This document shows positions 17,756 to 28,035 of a stretch of DNA of 50,766 nt, piece by piece. The stretch spans positions 1-50,766 of the forward strand of contig NZ_BJDO01000017.1 in assembly GCF_005405185.1 (NCBI RefSeq), written 5' to 3'. Within the stretch, counting starts at the first letter, position 1. Each line of letters starts with the position of its first letter. The position numbers and the translations under genes are program-made. The DNA is from Secundilactobacillus hailunensis (lineage in GTDB: Bacteria > Bacillota > Bacilli > Lactobacillales > Lactobacillaceae). A model generated the notes under the pieces. That model made no database searches. It was not told the DNA's origin and saw nothing but the letters and a program-made list of their open reading frames with translations.

Positions 17756-18187
17756 TCGAATCTTGTAATTTCCTAATAATTGTTCACCCGCATAAAGGAG
17801 GTAGTCAATTGCTGCTGAACCGCCAAATGGACGTTCATGAAACCCTACTCGCAACTGCGGTGTTACCGTTTCAACTGGCACCAATCCATACGGTGTCCGG
17901 TACGTTGCCCGAATCCGTTTGCCCGCACTAAAGTGCATCCGTAACCGGTTAGTGCCGTTACGGGTCAACGTGACGTCACCGTTAGGCAAAAATTTAATGG
18001 TCACCGGTACGTTACTATCTTCGTCTTCGTTATCAGACTCTGGCTCCTGATACCGTAAATAAATTGTCTCGCCGATTTGAACGATCTGGCCTTCGACATC
18101 AATTGCATAATCAGAGGCTTGGCCATCCTGCACGGTATGAGTCGTTAAGTGAATGCCAACTGGAATGCTGGTTGACAAGTCATCCAT
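17738..18187 (-). CDS. DUF1934 (YwiB-like) beta-barrel protein
   Basis: The 149-residue protein shows the DUF1934 layout: alternating beta strands (IPVGIHLTTHT, GQIVQIGETIYLRYQEPE, VTIKFLPNGDVTLTRNG, RLRMHFSAGKRIRATYRTPYG) and a C-terminal LRVGFHERPFGGSAAIDYLLYAGEQLLGNYKIRLQF. The fold is calycin-like. The role is unknown. The ATG at 18185-18187 has AAGG upstream; TATAAT at 18225-18230 (minus) is a likely -10. It precedes rpoE with a 45-base gap, and B. subtilis ywiB lies in the same general region. Confidence 0.85.
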   Translation of the reverse strand: MDDLSTSIPVGIHLTTHTVQDGQASDYAIDVEGQIVQIGETIYLRYQEPESDNEDEDSNVPVTIKFLPNGDVTLTRNGTNRLRMHFSAGKRIRATYRTPYGLVPVETVTPQLRVGFHERPFGGSAAIDYLLYAGEQLLGNYKIRLQFTV

Positions 18188-18360
18188 TGCAACCCTTCCT
18201 TTCCATTTTTAATACGCTGTGTTCATTATAACGCTTTTAACCAAGAATTTGCACGCTTAAGCTCTGCTGGTATTGAGCTGATAACTAGTCCGATAAACGC
18301 CAGTATCATCCCCTTTGTCACGAGTCAGACCAGCTAGATTAATGGGCTAGTCCAAAATTA

Positions 18361-18389
18361 GTGACGTATGCTTTGATTTCCGTTATAAT
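18361..18389 (+). promoter_or_regulatory. lipL-like gene promoter
   Basis: GTGACG (18361-18366), 17 bases, TATAAT (18384-18389). Confidence 0.6.
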
Positions 18390-18426
18390 GAATAAAGAAC
18401 TGTTCTTATAATCAATGAGGAAAATT

Positions 18427-19251
18427 ATGAAAAAACAAACGTTATTTTCATCTCTACAAGTAATTGATACACCTTTAACCAGTGAAAATAAACTGGCCGC
18501 TTTTGGTATGACTAATGCCTTATTGGATCTTTGCGGTGACACTAACCAAGCCTTACTGCATTTTTGGACGTTGCCGCCAACTTTGATTCTCGGTCTAAAG
18601 GACCGTCACCTGCCAGAGCTTTCGGCTGCTTTAAAAACCGTTGCCAGTAACGGCTACGACCATTTCATCCGTAACTCGGGTGGTTTAGCAGTGGTCAGTG
18701 ACGGCGGTATCTTAAACGTCTCGCTGTTTATTCCGCAAACCGCTAGCCAACATTTGTCGGTGGATGACGGCTACGAACTCATGGAACAACTACTGCAACA
18801 GACTTTTCCCAGCCTTTCAATTGAGAATCATGAGGTTGCCCATTCCTATTGTCCTGGTGATTACGATCTCAGCGTCAATGGCAAAAAGATTGCTGGTATC
18901 TCCCAGCGGCGCAGTACTAAAGCACTGGTGGTGATGGCTTACATCAGCATCTTAGGTGATCAAATCTTTCGCGGGTCATTAGTGCGTGAATTTTACGATG
19001 CCGGCTTAGCTGGTCATACCAATGAACTGGGCTTCCCAGAAGTCTGGCCAGATACCATGATCAACGTGGCCGACGCCCTGCACCAGCCGCTCACCCTCGA
19101 TGCAGTCAAAGGGGCGATGTTAGCTGCGTATCAGGCTCAGGGTATCCAACTGGATAGCGACACCCTGATGACCAGCACCCAGTCACCGGCATTTCGAAAA
19201 ACTTATAACAAAGAACTCGCTAAGATGCAAAAACGACAGCTTAGTATTTAA
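18427..19251 (+). CDS. Lipoate/octanoate transferase of the BPL_LplA_LipB family (LipL-like)
   Basis: The 274-residue protein has the biotin/lipoate transferase fold: RNSGGLAVVSDGGILNVSLF, then SYCPGDYDLSVNGKKIAGISQRR with a Cys near residue 142 and a Lys pair after it. The Cys in YCPGxYDLS matches B. subtilis LipL (YwfL), which moves octanoyl groups from GcvH to E2 subunits through a Cys thioester, rather than ATP-using LplA. I chose ATG 18427 because GAGG lies 7 bases upstream; the ATG at 18415 overlaps that SD. It is followed by the HD-domain gene after 23 bases, in one operon with the HAD gene. Confidence 0.82.
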   Translation: MKKQTLFSSLQVIDTPLTSENKLAAFGMTNALLDLCGDTNQALLHFWTLPPTLILGLKDRHLPELSAALKTVASNGYDHFIRNSGGLAVVSDGGILNVSLFIPQTASQHLSVDDGYELMEQLLQQTFPSLSIENHEVAHSYCPGDYDLSVNGKKIAGISQRRSTKALVVMAYISILGDQIFRGSLVREFYDAGLAGHTNELGFPEVWPDTMINVADALHQPLTLDAVKGAMLAAYQAQGIQLDSDTLMTSTQSPAFRKTYNKELAKMQKRQLSI

Positions 19252-19274
19252 ACCTTAAGGAGGGAGCGTCGACA

Positions 19275-20612
19275 TTGCCATATCGAGCAGAACGGTTGCC
19301 CCGCGAAAAAGTTTTCCGCGACCCCGTTCATAACTATATCTATATTCAGCACCGAATCATTTTAGATCTGATCAACACCAAGGAATTTCAGCGACTGCGC
19401 CGGATTAAACAGTTAGGCACCGCATCGTTAGTCTTTCATGGTGCTGAGCATACTAGGTTTACTCACTCACTGGGGGTTTACGAAATTACCCGGCGCATCT
19501 GCGATAACTTTCAACGCAATTACCCGACAAAAACACCGGGCGATGGCCTCTGGGACGATAATGAGCGCTTAGTTGCCCTGTGCGCTGCCCTGTTACATGA
19601 TATTGGACACGGACCGTACAGTCATACCTTTGAGCACATTTTTAAAACCGACCATGAAGCAATCACGGCTGAGATCATCACGTCGCCTACGACTGAGGTT
19701 AACCAAGTGCTTCGCCGTGTCAGCCCAGAGTTTCCCGCCCAAGTGGCATCTGTGATTCAAAAGACCTACCCGAACCCGCAAGTCGTGCAAATGATCTCCA
19801 GTCAAATTGACGCTGACCGGATGGATTACCTGCTGCGGGATGCTTATCATACGGGGACTAAGTACGGTACCTTTGATCTGACCCGGATTTTGCGAGTCAT
19901 GCGGCCCTACAAGGATGGTATCTGCTTTGAAATCAGCGGGATGCACGCGGTCGAAGACTACATCGTCAGTCGCTTTCAAATGTATCAGCAAATTTACTTT
20001 CACCCGGTTTCTCGCTCAATGGAAGTTATCTTAAATCATCTGCTGAAACGGGCAAAAGAGGATTACGAATCAGCTAGCAACCGAAACGAACCAGCTGCGC
20101 CTTACCTGCTATTTCCATTTTTTAACCACGAATTTAACTTAGAGGATTACCTCTTGTTAGATGATGGCACACTGACCACTTACTTTGCGCACTGGCGCCA
20201 ATCTAGTGATCCCATTTTAGCCGATCTAGCGCACCGCTTTTTGGATCGTAAACCACTAAAATCCGTCAAATTCGATGAAAAGACCAAATCAATCATTCCT
20301 GAACTACGCCAATTGATTGAAAAAGCCGGTTTCAATTCCACTTACTATACGGCAATCAACGACAGCTATGACCTGCCTTACGACGCGTACGAAAAGCCTA
20401 CAGCACAGATTGAACTGATGCAAGCCGATGGTCAGCTCATCGAACTATCCACTGTTAGCGCGCTGGTCAATGCCATTAGTGGCAAATTTTCAGGTGATCA
20501 ACGGTTCTTCTTCCCCAAAGAAATGTTGTCTTCTAAGCAAGACAACGTCGAACTTTTCGACCCTATTTACAAAGCCTTTCAGACCCATCTGCACAATGAC
20601 TATATCATTTAA
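19275..20612 (+). CDS. HD-domain phosphohydrolase (YwfO/EF1143-like dNTPase)
   Basis: The 445-residue protein has the start motif FRDPVHNYIYI, then HTRFTHSLGVYEITRR, ALLHDIGHGPYSHTFEH (the HD pair) and DADRMDYLLRDAYHTG (distal Asp), i.e. the full metal site of dNTP triphosphohydrolase-type HD enzymes. Size and motifs fit YwfO of B. subtilis and EF1143 of Enterococcus, which hydrolyse dNTPs. Start is TTG 19275-19277 with AGGAGG 11 bases upstream. Middle gene of a three-gene unit. Confidence 0.88.
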   Translation: MPYRAERLPREKVFRDPVHNYIYIQHRIILDLINTKEFQRLRRIKQLGTASLVFHGAEHTRFTHSLGVYEITRRICDNFQRNYPTKTPGDGLWDDNERLVALCAALLHDIGHGPYSHTFEHIFKTDHEAITAEIITSPTTEVNQVLRRVSPEFPAQVASVIQKTYPNPQVVQMISSQIDADRMDYLLRDAYHTGTKYGTFDLTRILRVMRPYKDGICFEISGMHAVEDYIVSRFQMYQQIYFHPVSRSMEVILNHLLKRAKEDYESASNRNEPAAPYLLFPFFNHEFNLEDYLLLDDGTLTTYFAHWRQSSDPILADLAHRFLDRKPLKSVKFDEKTKSIIPELRQLIEKAGFNSTYYTAINDSYDLPYDAYEKPTAQIELMQADGQLIELSTVSALVNAISGKFSGDQRFFFPKEMLSSKQDNVELFDPIYKAFQTHLHNDYII

Positions 20613-20631
20613 TTAATTAAGGAGCATACTC

Positions 20632-21438
20632 ATGGCAATCAAACTTATCGCAATCGACATCGATGGTACTTTAGTCAACGACCAAAAACAGTTGACCCAA
20701 CACACGATTGACACAATCGCCAAGGCCAGACAAAAGGGCATCAAGGTCGTCTTATGTACTGGTCGGCCCATCACTGGTGTTCAGCAATACCTTGAACCAC
20801 TGAATCTTAGCGGCGACAACGAATACGTGGTAACGTTCAACGGTAGTTTGGCACAAACGATTTCGGGTACCCCAATTGTCAGCCACAATATCACTTTAGA
20901 AGACTACATCGACCTCGAAACATGGGCCCGTAAATCTAATATTCATTTCCATATGGAAACTTTGAACTACATTTACACGGCTAACCGCGACATCAGCCCC
21001 TACACGATTGCAGAATCGTTCATCGTTAAGATGCCGATTCGCTACCGGACGCCTGAAGAAATCACGAATAAACTCACCATTTCAAAGGGGATGTTTATTG
21101 ATGATCCTAAATTATTGTCCGAATTCATTAAGAATTTCCCCCAAGAACTAAAAGACCGTTTTTACGTGGTCCAAAGTGAACCCTACTTCTTTGAAGCCAT
21201 GAATAAAAACGCCAGCAAGGGAAATGCCATTGCTGAACTCGCCACTAAGTTAGGCATTACCTCAGACGAAGTGATGGCCCTTGGTGATCAAGGCAATGAT
21301 CTGACCATGGTCAAATACGCTGGTACTGGTGTTGCCATGGGTAACGGGATTGATGAATTGAAGGCAAACGCCCAGTTCATTACCAAAACTAACGAAGAAG
21401 ATGGCGTCGCTTATGCCATCGAAAAGTTTGCGCTTTAA
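20632..21438 (+). CDS. Cof-type HAD-IIB sugar phosphatase (YidA-like)
   Basis: The 268-residue protein carries HAD motif [12 protein letters not shown] (nucleophile Asp), motif II CTGRP, motif III K in [10 protein letters not shown] and motif [18 protein letters not shown]2-type cap lies between. This is the Cof/YidA family that dephosphorylates sugar phosphates or similar cytoplasmic metabolites. The SD AAGGAG precedes ATG 20632. It ends the operon at a strong terminator. Confidence 0.93.
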   Translation: MAIKLIAIDIDGTLVNDQKQLTQHTIDTIAKARQKGIKVVLCTGRPITGVQQYLEPLNLSGDNEYVVTFNGSLAQTISGTPIVSHNITLEDYIDLETWARKSNIHFHMETLNYIYTANRDISPYTIAESFIVKMPIRYRTPEEITNKLTISKGMFIDDPKLLSEFIKNFPQELKDRFYVVQSEPYFFEAMNKNASKGNAIAELATKLGITSDEVMALGDQGNDLTMVKYAGTGVAMGNGIDELKANAQFITKTNEEDGVAYAIEKFAL

Positions 21439-21463
21439 TAATTAAAAAACGCACTTACAAATA

Positions 21464-21510
21464 AAGAAGACTCATCATCACAATAACCGCGGATGATGAG
21501 CCTTCTTTTT
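21464..21510 (+). terminator. Terminator of the lipL-like/HD/HAD operon (bidirectional)
   Basis: CTCATCATC/GATGATGAG (21471-21479, 21492-21500) is extended by AAGAAG/CTTCTT and followed by a T-run. It also serves the convergent DUF3899 gene. Confidence 0.85.
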
Positions 21511-21515
21511 CGTCT

Positions 21516-21866
21516 TCACATTGTAAAAACAATTCCCAATACGATGAGTCCAATGGCGTTGATCAAACAAAACCAAGCATACTTATTCACCACGATTGGC
21601 CCATTTTTAAGCCGGCCAACTTCTCGTACGGGCACCTTTTCTTCTGGTAATGGGTCTTCTCCCTTGTGTCGACGTCTCCGCCACCCGGCAAATAAATGAC
21701 CTTTCTCTAACACAAAAAACGCAGCCCCCATCAAAAAAACGAGGCCCAGCATAAACCAGGCATTAGCGACCACCAATAGCGACTGCCATGGTGCCACTAA
21801 TAGTCCCACCACAACAATGACTGCTAGGGTCAGTATTGCCCACCGATATCGTTTTACACTTTTCAC
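21516..21866 (-). CDS. DUF3899 small membrane protein
   Basis: The 116-residue protein has three membrane segments (residues 9-27, 34-53 and 97-115) and a central basic then acidic cytoplasmic loop (WRRRRHKGEDPLPEEK). This matches DUF3899, a family without known function. Start is GTG 21864-21866 with AGGTGAG 5 bases upstream. Its stop lies six bases from the shared terminator. Confidence 0.8.
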   Translation of the reverse strand: MKSVKRYRWAILTLAVIVVVGLLVAPWQSLLVVANAWFMLGLVFLMGAAFFVLEKGHLFAGWRRRRHKGEDPLPEEKVPVREVGRLKNGPIVVNKYAWFCLINAIGLIVLGIVFTM

Positions 21867-21953
21867 TTCAACTCACCTATTCAACAGTTATTGTGCTCTA
21901 GCATAGTTGAGATTCAGTAACTGTGCAAGAGCTTTTAAAATTCGGCTGAATTC

Positions 21954-22003
21954 AAAAAGACTGACCAGTACATAGAAATAAACCAAGTACTGGTCAGTCT
22001 TTT
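21954..22003 (-). terminator. ABC transporter terminator
   Basis: A perfect 17-bp stem (21955-21971 with 21987-22003), with a T-run on the minus strand. Confidence 0.85.
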
Positions 22004-22019
22004 ATATCAGATAACTACT

Positions 22020-24350
22020 TTATTCACTACGTAATGCCGTTGCAGCATCCTTCTTAGAAGCCATTCGGGCTGGAATATGACCGCCTAAAATCGTCAGAAC
22101 CGTACTAATAATAATTAAGATCAGCCCTGCCCACGGACTAAGCTGGGCAACGTTACTAAGATTAGTTAAGCTCTTGATTACCGAATTGATTGGGAAAGTA
22201 GCTGCCCAAGCAACCACGATACCGATCACCCCAGAGGCCACCCCTAAAATCGCAGTTTCAGCATCAAAGACCCGGGTAATATCCTTCTTACGCGCACCTA
22301 AGGCTTTCAAAACCCCAATTTCTTTGGTTCGTTCAAGTACTGAAGTGTAGGTAATGATACTGATCATGATCATACTGGTAACCAGCGAGATTGCAGCAAA
22401 CGCAATCAGCACGTAGGTAATGGCATTCATCAAGCCACCGGTCAGTTTGGAAACTGAACCCGCCATATCCGTATAAATGATTTTATTGGACTTTGATTTA
22501 CCTTGATTGTAACCATCCAAGTATTTAAGCACTTGATCTTTATTCTGGAAGGTATTTGGGTAAATCATGATACTTGATGGCATTTTAGAGCCACCCAATG
22601 CATTTACCACTTGATCTTTATCCGTACTGCCGTTCAAGGTCTGGCCAGTCATGACATTTCGTGAACTTGCCCTTTGTGCCTTCACAATTTGTGAATTCGT
22701 ATTTTGAGCAACAATCGATTTGGTCAACCGATCACTGTAGACGAATCCGGGGGCTAAAATGTTCTCTTCATTCGCGGACTTGACCCGCAATACGCCCACT
22801 ACTTTCAGTGTTTTATTGCTGGTATTGTTATACATCGACCGGTAGTTAGTGTTGGGCAAATACATGCCCATTCTCTGCGTATAATAGGCATTGTTATTCA
22901 CGGTCTTGAAAGTAGTACCAACAATTTTATTGAAGTTGACTTTCTGACCATCTTTAACATTAAAGCCTAAATTCTTTAACGCGTTAACGTTTGTTGAATT
23001 ATCCTTATTGACAACCAGCACGACATCCGTTGCTTTGCTTGGAAAGTGACCAGCCAAAGCCCTAAAGTGGGTGTGCAAAAAACTGACATTACCTTTATTA
23101 TCAGTTGGGTAAGAAGAAACGCCAATCCCCGCGGAGCTAGCCATCATACTGGAAACGTTAGGTGCGCCGGCTTTTTTCTGATCTTGATTAGACAATTGAA
23201 CCGGCTTGATTTTACCGTTCACGTTGCGTAATAAATTCATCCCAGTGGTGTAGGTGTAACCAATATTTCGGCCATACTTTGGATTTAAGTTCTTAACGTA
23301 ATCAATATATTTCTGCGAGATTTTATTGGTATGCTGCGATTTATCAGCTTCGCTCATCTCAGCAATCACCGCTTTATCCTTGGAGAAATGCTCGGTTTTA
23401 TCACCGTTATTTCCCGTACTCTGCGATGCCATCTGTGAAATCGTCACGGGATACTGGGCTAACGTATTAGACTGAGTTTTATCGATCTGTTTTTGAAACC
23501 CGTTGGAAAGTGATAACACAATAGCAATCCCAATAATGCCAATACTGGATGCGAAGGCCGTTAAGAATGTTCGCCCCTTCTTAGTTCGAATGTTGGTATA
23601 CGACAGCTTAAGGGCCGTCCAATAAGTCATTTTAGTTTTTTTAAGCGAGAACTTCTGCTTTTCTTCCTGCTCGTCATACGGTCGACTGTCGGCCTTAATT
23701 TTACCGTCAGCGAACCGAATAATGCGATCAGCATATTGATCAGCCAGATCAGGATTATGAGTGACCATAATAACTAATCGTTCTTTAGAAAGGTCCTTAA
23801 TGATCTGCATGATCTCTTGGCTGGTTTCCGTATCCAAAGCACCAGTTGGTTCATCACACAGCAAGATTTCCGGATCGTTGGCAATGGCTCGGGCAATGGC
23901 CACCCGTTGCATCTGGCCACCAGAAAGCTGATTAGTCTTCTTATACATATGTTCTTCTAGGCCAACACGCTTCAAGGCCGTTATCGCGCGCTGCTTTTTC
24001 TCCGCACTGGAAACACCACTCAACGTCATCCCTAATTCGACATTGTCAATAATTCCCAGGTGACCAATTAGGTTGTAGCTTTGAAAAATAAACCCAACGG
24101 AATTATTCCGATAAGCATCCCAATCTGAAGCTTTAAATTGCTTGGTTGATTTTCCTTTAATAATTAAGTCGCCGGAATCGTATACATCCAGGCCACCAAT
24201 GTTATTCAGCAAAGTCGTTTTCCCAGAACCGCTGGGGCCCAAGATAGCGACAAACTCCTGTTTCCGAAACGCAACTGAAACGTCATCTAGCGCTTTGGTA
24301 ACAGTATCGCCAACATGGTAATATTTTTTTAAATGTTTAAGTTCTAGCAT
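22020..24350 (-). CDS. ABC transporter ATPase-permease fusion (MacB/FtsX type)
   Basis: The 776-residue protein joins an N-terminal ATPase (Walker A GPSGSGKT at 38-45, [15 protein letters not shown], Walker [14 protein letters not shown]-loop VMVTHNPD) to an FtsX-type permease. A TM segment lies near residues 255-280, then an extracellular Asn/Ser/Lys-rich domain of about 350 residues, and three C-terminal TMs (about 650-770). Such proteins export or sense antimicrobial peptides or lipids rather than import nutrients. A consensus promoter (TTGACA-16-TATAAT) precedes it and a strong terminator follows. There is no adjacent two-component system or partner subunit. Confidence 0.92.
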   Translation of the reverse strand: MLELKHLKKYYHVGDTVTKALDDVSVAFRKQEFVAILGPSGSGKTTLLNNIGGLDVYDSGDLIIKGKSTKQFKASDWDAYRNNSVGFIFQSYNLIGHLGIIDNVELGMTLSGVSSAEKKQRAITALKRVGLEEHMYKKTNQLSGGQMQRVAIARAIANDPEILLCDEPTGALDTETSQEIMQIIKDLSKERLVIMVTHNPDLADQYADRIIRFADGKIKADSRPYDEQEEKQKFSLKKTKMTYWTALKLSYTNIRTKKGRTFLTAFASSIGIIGIAIVLSLSNGFQKQIDKTQSNTLAQYPVTISQMASQSTGNNGDKTEHFSKDKAVIAEMSEADKSQHTNKISQKYIDYVKNLNPKYGRNIGYTYTTGMNLLRNVNGKIKPVQLSNQDQKKAGAPNVSSMMASSAGIGVSSYPTDNKGNVSFLHTHFRALAGHFPSKATDVVLVVNKDNSTNVNALKNLGFNVKDGQKVNFNKIVGTTFKTVNNNAYYTQRMGMYLPNTNYRSMYNNTSNKTLKVVGVLRVKSANEENILAPGFVYSDRLTKSIVAQNTNSQIVKAQRASSRNVMTGQTLNGSTDKDQVVNALGGSKMPSSIMIYPNTFQNKDQVLKYLDGYNQGKSKSNKIIYTDMAGSVSKLTGGLMNAITYVLIAFAAISLVTSMIMISIITYTSVLERTKEIGVLKALGARKKDITRVFDAETAILGVASGVIGIVVAWAATFPINSVIKSLTNLSNVAQLSPWAGLILIIISTVLTILGGHIPARMASKKDAATALRSE

Positions 24351-24376
24351 ATTAGTACCTCCATATCGTAAAGGTG

Positions 24377-24404
24377 ATTATAAACTATAATTGATAAATG
24401 TCAA
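24377..24404 (-). promoter_or_regulatory. Consensus promoter of the ABC transporter
   Basis: TTGACA (24399-24404), 16 bases, TATAAT (24377-24382), minus strand, 27 bases before the ATG with GGAGG as SD. Both hexamers are perfect. Confidence 0.85.
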
Positions 24405-24486
24405 CTATTGATTTGTATTTAATAATACCGTGCGTCATTTCAATAATCTTACCTGCCATACTTTCAAGGTTATTATGCACTTTTTT

Positions 24487-24521
24487 AGTGTTAATTGCGC
24501 TATTTAACGCTAATTAACACT
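24487..24521. repeat. Inverted repeat AGTGTTAATTGCG / CGCTAATTAACACT
   Basis: 13-base arms with one bulged base surround an 8-base AT-rich centre. It lies in the 302-base gap 24351-24652, between the SDR terminator and the ABC promoter, about 85 bases upstream of the -35. It has no T-run, so an operator or cruciform is as likely as a terminator. Nothing else except the two flanking regulatory sites is seen in this gap. Confidence 0.5.
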
Positions 24522-24562
24522 AGTCAAGATACGTTAACGCTGCTAAATTCGACACTAACATC

Positions 24563-24614
24563 AAAAAACAACACCATTTTTCAGCCAAAATGATCGCTGA
24601 AAAATGGTGTTGTT
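24563..24614 (-). terminator. SDR gene terminator
   Basis: A perfect stem of about 19 bp (AACAACACCATTTTTCAGC and its complement), 11-nt loop, six T on the minus strand. Confidence 0.85.
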
Positions 24615-24652
24615 TATTCTGATACTTTTTACACTGTCCGTTAATTCAATTT

Positions 24653-25402
24653 TTAAGCTCTCACACCACCGTCAACGGTAAATTCACCGCCGATAGCGTA
24701 CTTGGATTCATCACTGCCAAGGTAAACACAAATTTCACCGATATCTTTGGGTTCACCCAAATGACCAGCGGGAATGGTCTGCAAGATCTGGGCTTTAGCA
24801 TCATCTGGCACAATATTCGTATCGATCCAGCCGGGATGCACTGAATTGACCCGGATTTTGATGCCGCGCCGTGCTAATGATGAGGCAACTGCCCGGGTCA
24901 ACAGCCGGGTACCACCCTTGCTAGCGGAATAATCGGGCGCCATTGGCAAGCCAACTAGGCCGGCAACCGAGGACACATTAATAATGGAACCAGTCGCATT
25001 GTTAGTCTGCTTCATGGCGTTAATGCCGGCTTTTATACCCAGAAAGTTACCGGTTAAATTGATATCGATCACCTGCTGCCAGTCAGCCAACGGTTTATCT
25101 TCGATCGGTTTACCATCGCCACCAACCCCAGCGTTATTGACCAAAATATCCAGTTTACCGAACTTGGAGACAGTCGCATCGATTACCTTCTGCCAATCAG
25201 CTTCTTTGGAGACGTCTTGTTGCACGAATAAAGCCCGGTCATCACCAAATTTTGCCACGGCCTTTTTCCCACCGTCAACGTTATGGTTAGCAGTTAGCAC
25301 CACGTTGGCACCTTCCCTGATATAACATTCAGCAATTCCTAAGCCGATACCAGCAACGCCACCGGTAATGATAGCAACTTTATTCTTTAAACGATCTGTC
25401 AA
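24653..25402 (-). CDS. Short-chain dehydrogenase/reductase
   Basis: The 249-residue protein has the Rossmann motif [13 protein letters not shown] (GxxxGxG), NNAG, the catalytic Ser in [15 protein letters not shown] (Tyr-x-x-x-Lys) and [13 protein letters not shown]. It resembles the R-specific alcohol dehydrogenase/3-ketoacyl reductase group of lactobacilli. The cofactor is probably NAD(P)H. The frame opens at GTG 25409-25411, but that codon overlaps the SD AAGGAG; TTG 25400-25402 has 8-base spacing and is the better start. Monocistronic. Substrate unknown. Confidence 0.88.
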   Translation of the reverse strand: MTDRLKNKVAIITGGVAGIGLGIAECYIREGANVVLTANHNVDGGKKAVAKFGDDRALFVQQDVSKEADWQKVIDATVSKFGKLDILVNNAGVGGDGKPIEDKPLADWQQVIDINLTGNFLGIKAGINAMKQTNNATGSIINVSSVAGLVGLPMAPDYSASKGGTRLLTRAVASSLARRGIKIRVNSVHPGWIDTNIVPDDAKAQILQTIPAGHLGEPKDIGEICVYLGSDESKYAIGGEFTVDGGVRA

Positions 25403-25528
25403 ATTGATCACTCCTTAAAATGAATTCGGTTTCATTAGCATCTTATATTGTACAGACTTACAGTCGCTGCCACAAACTTTATGACTTTATTTTTTTGCTA
25501 CACCCGTTACCAAGCTCTAAAATCGGTC

Positions 25529-25562
25529 AAAAAACCGCAACCATCAAAAGACGGCTGCGGCT
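25529..25562 (-). terminator. prs terminator
   Basis: AGCCGCAGCC / GG(T)TGCGGTT stem followed by six T on the minus strand. Confidence 0.75.
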
Positions 25563-25573
25563 TAATGGTTCAT

Positions 25574-26551
25574 TTAGTTATCAACGTGAAAACGGTTGTT
25601 AAATAGCGGACTAACTGGCCGGTTTTCGTGAATTCGGATAATGGCATCACCAATCAGCGGACCAACGGAAATCTGGGTAATTTTATCAATTTGCTTTTCT
25701 TTTGGTAATTGAATCGAATCAGTAACGATCAGCTGCTTGATCGCTGAATTTTTAATCCGTTCAATTGCAGGACCCGAAAGTACGGGGTGAGTTGCACTGG
25801 CGTACACGTCAGTCGCACCCGCATCCTTCAAAGCCTGTGCACCTAAGGTAATGGTACCAGCCGTATCGATCATGTCATCGATCATGATGCAGTGTTTGCC
25901 CTTCACATCACCAATAATGTTCATGATTTCAGCAACGTTGGCTCTTGGCCGGCGCTTATCAATAATGGCAATTGGCGCCTTCAAGAATTCGGCCAGTGCC
26001 CGGGCACGACTAACACCACCATGATCAGGGGAAACAACAACTGCATTCTTATCAATGCCGTGGTTAATAAAGTAATCTGCCAATAATGGCGCACCCATCA
26101 AATGATCAACTGGGACATCAAAGAATCCTTGAATTTGCGCAGCGTGTAAGTCCAGTGCGACTACTCGGCTGATACCAGCCTTTTCCAACATGTTAGCAAC
26201 TAACTTAGCTGTAATTGGTTCGCGAGACCGTGCTTTACGGTCTTGACGGGCGTAACCGTAGTATGGAATAACGACATTAATCGTTGCAGCACTGGCACGA
26301 CGAAGCGCGTCCACCATAATCAATAATTCCATTAAATTATCATTGACAGGAGCGGAAGTCGATTGAATCACAAAAACGTGGCAGCCACGAATGCTTTCTT
26401 CAATGTTGATCCGGATCTCACCGTCACTAAAACGGTCAACTGATGTTTTTCCAAGTTCGACACCGACTTCATCAGCAATACGCTGAGCAAGGGGTTTGTT
26501 GGAATTTAACGCAAAGATCTTCAACTTTGGGTCATTATATTTCTCTGACAT
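25574..26551 (-). CDS. prs: Ribose-phosphate pyrophosphokinase
   Basis: The enzyme makes PRPP from ribose-5-phosphate and ATP for purines, pyrimidines, NAD, His and Trp. The 325-residue protein has [52 protein letters not shown] and the PRPP loop [17 protein letters not shown] 26549-26551 has GGAGG 5 bases upstream; the ATG at 26563 lies within that SD. It is last in the purR-glmU-prs unit, in the same order as B. subtilis. PRPP is the PurR effector, linking the two ends of the operon. Confidence 0.97.
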   Translation of the reverse strand: MSEKYNDPKLKIFALNSNKPLAQRIADEVGVELGKTSVDRFSDGEIRINIEESIRGCHVFVIQSTSAPVNDNLMELLIMVDALRRASAATINVVIPYYGYARQDRKARSREPITAKLVANMLEKAGISRVVALDLHAAQIQGFFDVPVDHLMGAPLLADYFINHGIDKNAVVVSPDHGGVSRARALAEFLKAPIAIIDKRRPRANVAEIMNIIGDVKGKHCIMIDDMIDTAGTITLGAQALKDAGATDVYASATHPVLSGPAIERIKNSAIKQLIVTDSIQLPKEKQIDKITQISVGPLIGDAIIRIHENRPVSPLFNNRFHVDN

Positions 26552-26610
26552 GGGATCCTCCAATGGCTAATTTCTAGATACAGTTTACACTAACTCACAA
26601 ATTGAGTACA

Positions 26611-27990
26611 TTACTTTTCTGGGTCGTATGGCAACTTTTTGAAATACCCTGGCTTATTAGTCTGCCGTGAACGGGCAATCGCCATATCGTACTGCTTCAC
26701 TTCATCCGTAATGGTTGAACCAGCAGCAATAAAGGCATGGTCAGCCACCGTTAATGGGGCGATCAAATTCGAATTGCTCCCGATAAAGGCGTCATCGCCA
26801 ACCGTGGTCTCATGCTTATGCGCACCGTCATAGTTGACAAAGATCACACCGCAACCAACGTTAATGCGTTTGCCTAAATGTGCGTTGCCGACATACGTTA
26901 AATGACCGACCTTAGTGCCTTCATCAATCGTTGCCTTTTTAACTTCCACGAAATTACCTAAATGCACGTTTTTGCCAATGTGTGATTCTGGGCGTAGATG
27001 GCTCATTGGTCCAATATTACTGCCATCTTCCATCTCGGAATCTTCTAAGTAAGAAGACGTCACCGTCACATTATCATGTAACACGGTATCATGCAACTCT
27101 GAGTGAGCCCCAATGTAACAATTATCACCAATAACCGTCTTGCCCTTCAGCAAAACACCGGGTTCAATGATGGTATCAGAACCGATTTTAATATTAACAT
27201 CGATATACGTATCTTCAGGATTGATCAGGGTCACACCATTGTTCATGTGATATTCGTTGATCCGGCGTTGCATCACCTTAGTGGCTTTGGACAAGGCCAC
27301 ACGGTCATTAACCCCCATGGATTCTTCAAATGAAGGCATCCGGTAAGCCGCCACAATGTCACCTTGCGCCTTCAAGATTTCAATGACATCCGTCAGGTAA
27401 TATTCCCCCTGTGCGTTGTGGTTAGAAATCTTATGCAGCGCAGCAAAAAGGGCCTTATTGTCAAAAACGTAAACGCCGGTATTGATTTCGTCGATCTCTT
27501 GTTCCTGCTTCGTGGCATCTTTTTGTTCCACAATTTTTTCAACGATGCCAATATCGTTGCGCACGATTCGGCCGTAACCGGTTGGGTCTGGTGCCTTGGA
27601 CGTTAAAATCGTGGCAACCGCCTTTTTGGCTTCGTGATATTTGAATAATTTTTCAAAGGTCTCAGCCTTAAATAATGGCGTATCACCACTTACTACTAAG
27701 GTGGTCCCCTCTTGATCCTTCAACAGCGGTTCCGTCTGTAAAACGGCGTGACCAGTCCCTAGTTGCTGCTTTTGCAGGACATACTTGGTCCGGTCCCCCA
27801 ACGTCTCTTCTACTTGTTCGGCACCATAGCCGACAACGGTGACGATTTGATCCATGTGCGTTTTTTCAACTTGGGTCAACACGTGATCCACCATTGAACG
27901 ACCGCAAACCTTGTGTAAGACCTTGTACAATTTTGACTTCATCCGGGTGCCCTTACCAGCAGCGAGAATAATCGTATTTCTAGTACTCAT
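26611..27990 (-). CDS. glmU: Bifunctional GlcN-1-P acetyltransferase / GlcNAc-1-P uridylyltransferase
   Basis: GlmU makes UDP-GlcNAc for peptidoglycan and wall polymers. The N-terminal pyrophosphorylase domain starts with [13 protein letters not shown] (residues 8-20) and contains VVSGDTPLF and GTGHAVLQT. The C-terminal half is a left-handed beta helix of hexapeptide repeats (from about residue 250) with the acetyltransferase His/Asn region [13 protein letters not shown]. The 459-residue length is normal. It sits 45 bases after purR and 59 bases before prs, with no terminator on either side. Confidence 0.98.
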   Translation of the reverse strand: MSTRNTIILAAGKGTRMKSKLYKVLHKVCGRSMVDHVLTQVEKTHMDQIVTVVGYGAEQVEETLGDRTKYVLQKQQLGTGHAVLQTEPLLKDQEGTTLVVSGDTPLFKAETFEKLFKYHEAKKAVATILTSKAPDPTGYGRIVRNDIGIVEKIVEQKDATKQEQEIDEINTGVYVFDNKALFAALHKISNHNAQGEYYLTDVIEILKAQGDIVAAYRMPSFEESMGVNDRVALSKATKVMQRRINEYHMNNGVTLINPEDTYIDVNIKIGSDTIIEPGVLLKGKTVIGDNCYIGAHSELHDTVLHDNVTVTSSYLEDSEMEDGSNIGPMSHLRPESHIGKNVHLGNFVEVKKATIDEGTKVGHLTYVGNAHLGKRINVGCGVIFVNYDGAHKHETTVGDDAFIGSNSNLIAPLTVADHAFIAAGSTITDEVKQYDMAIARSRQTNKPGYFKKLPYDPEK

Positions 27991-28035
27991 TTAGACGAAC
28001 TCCTTAATTTTAATAATGAAACTCATTTTTTTATT

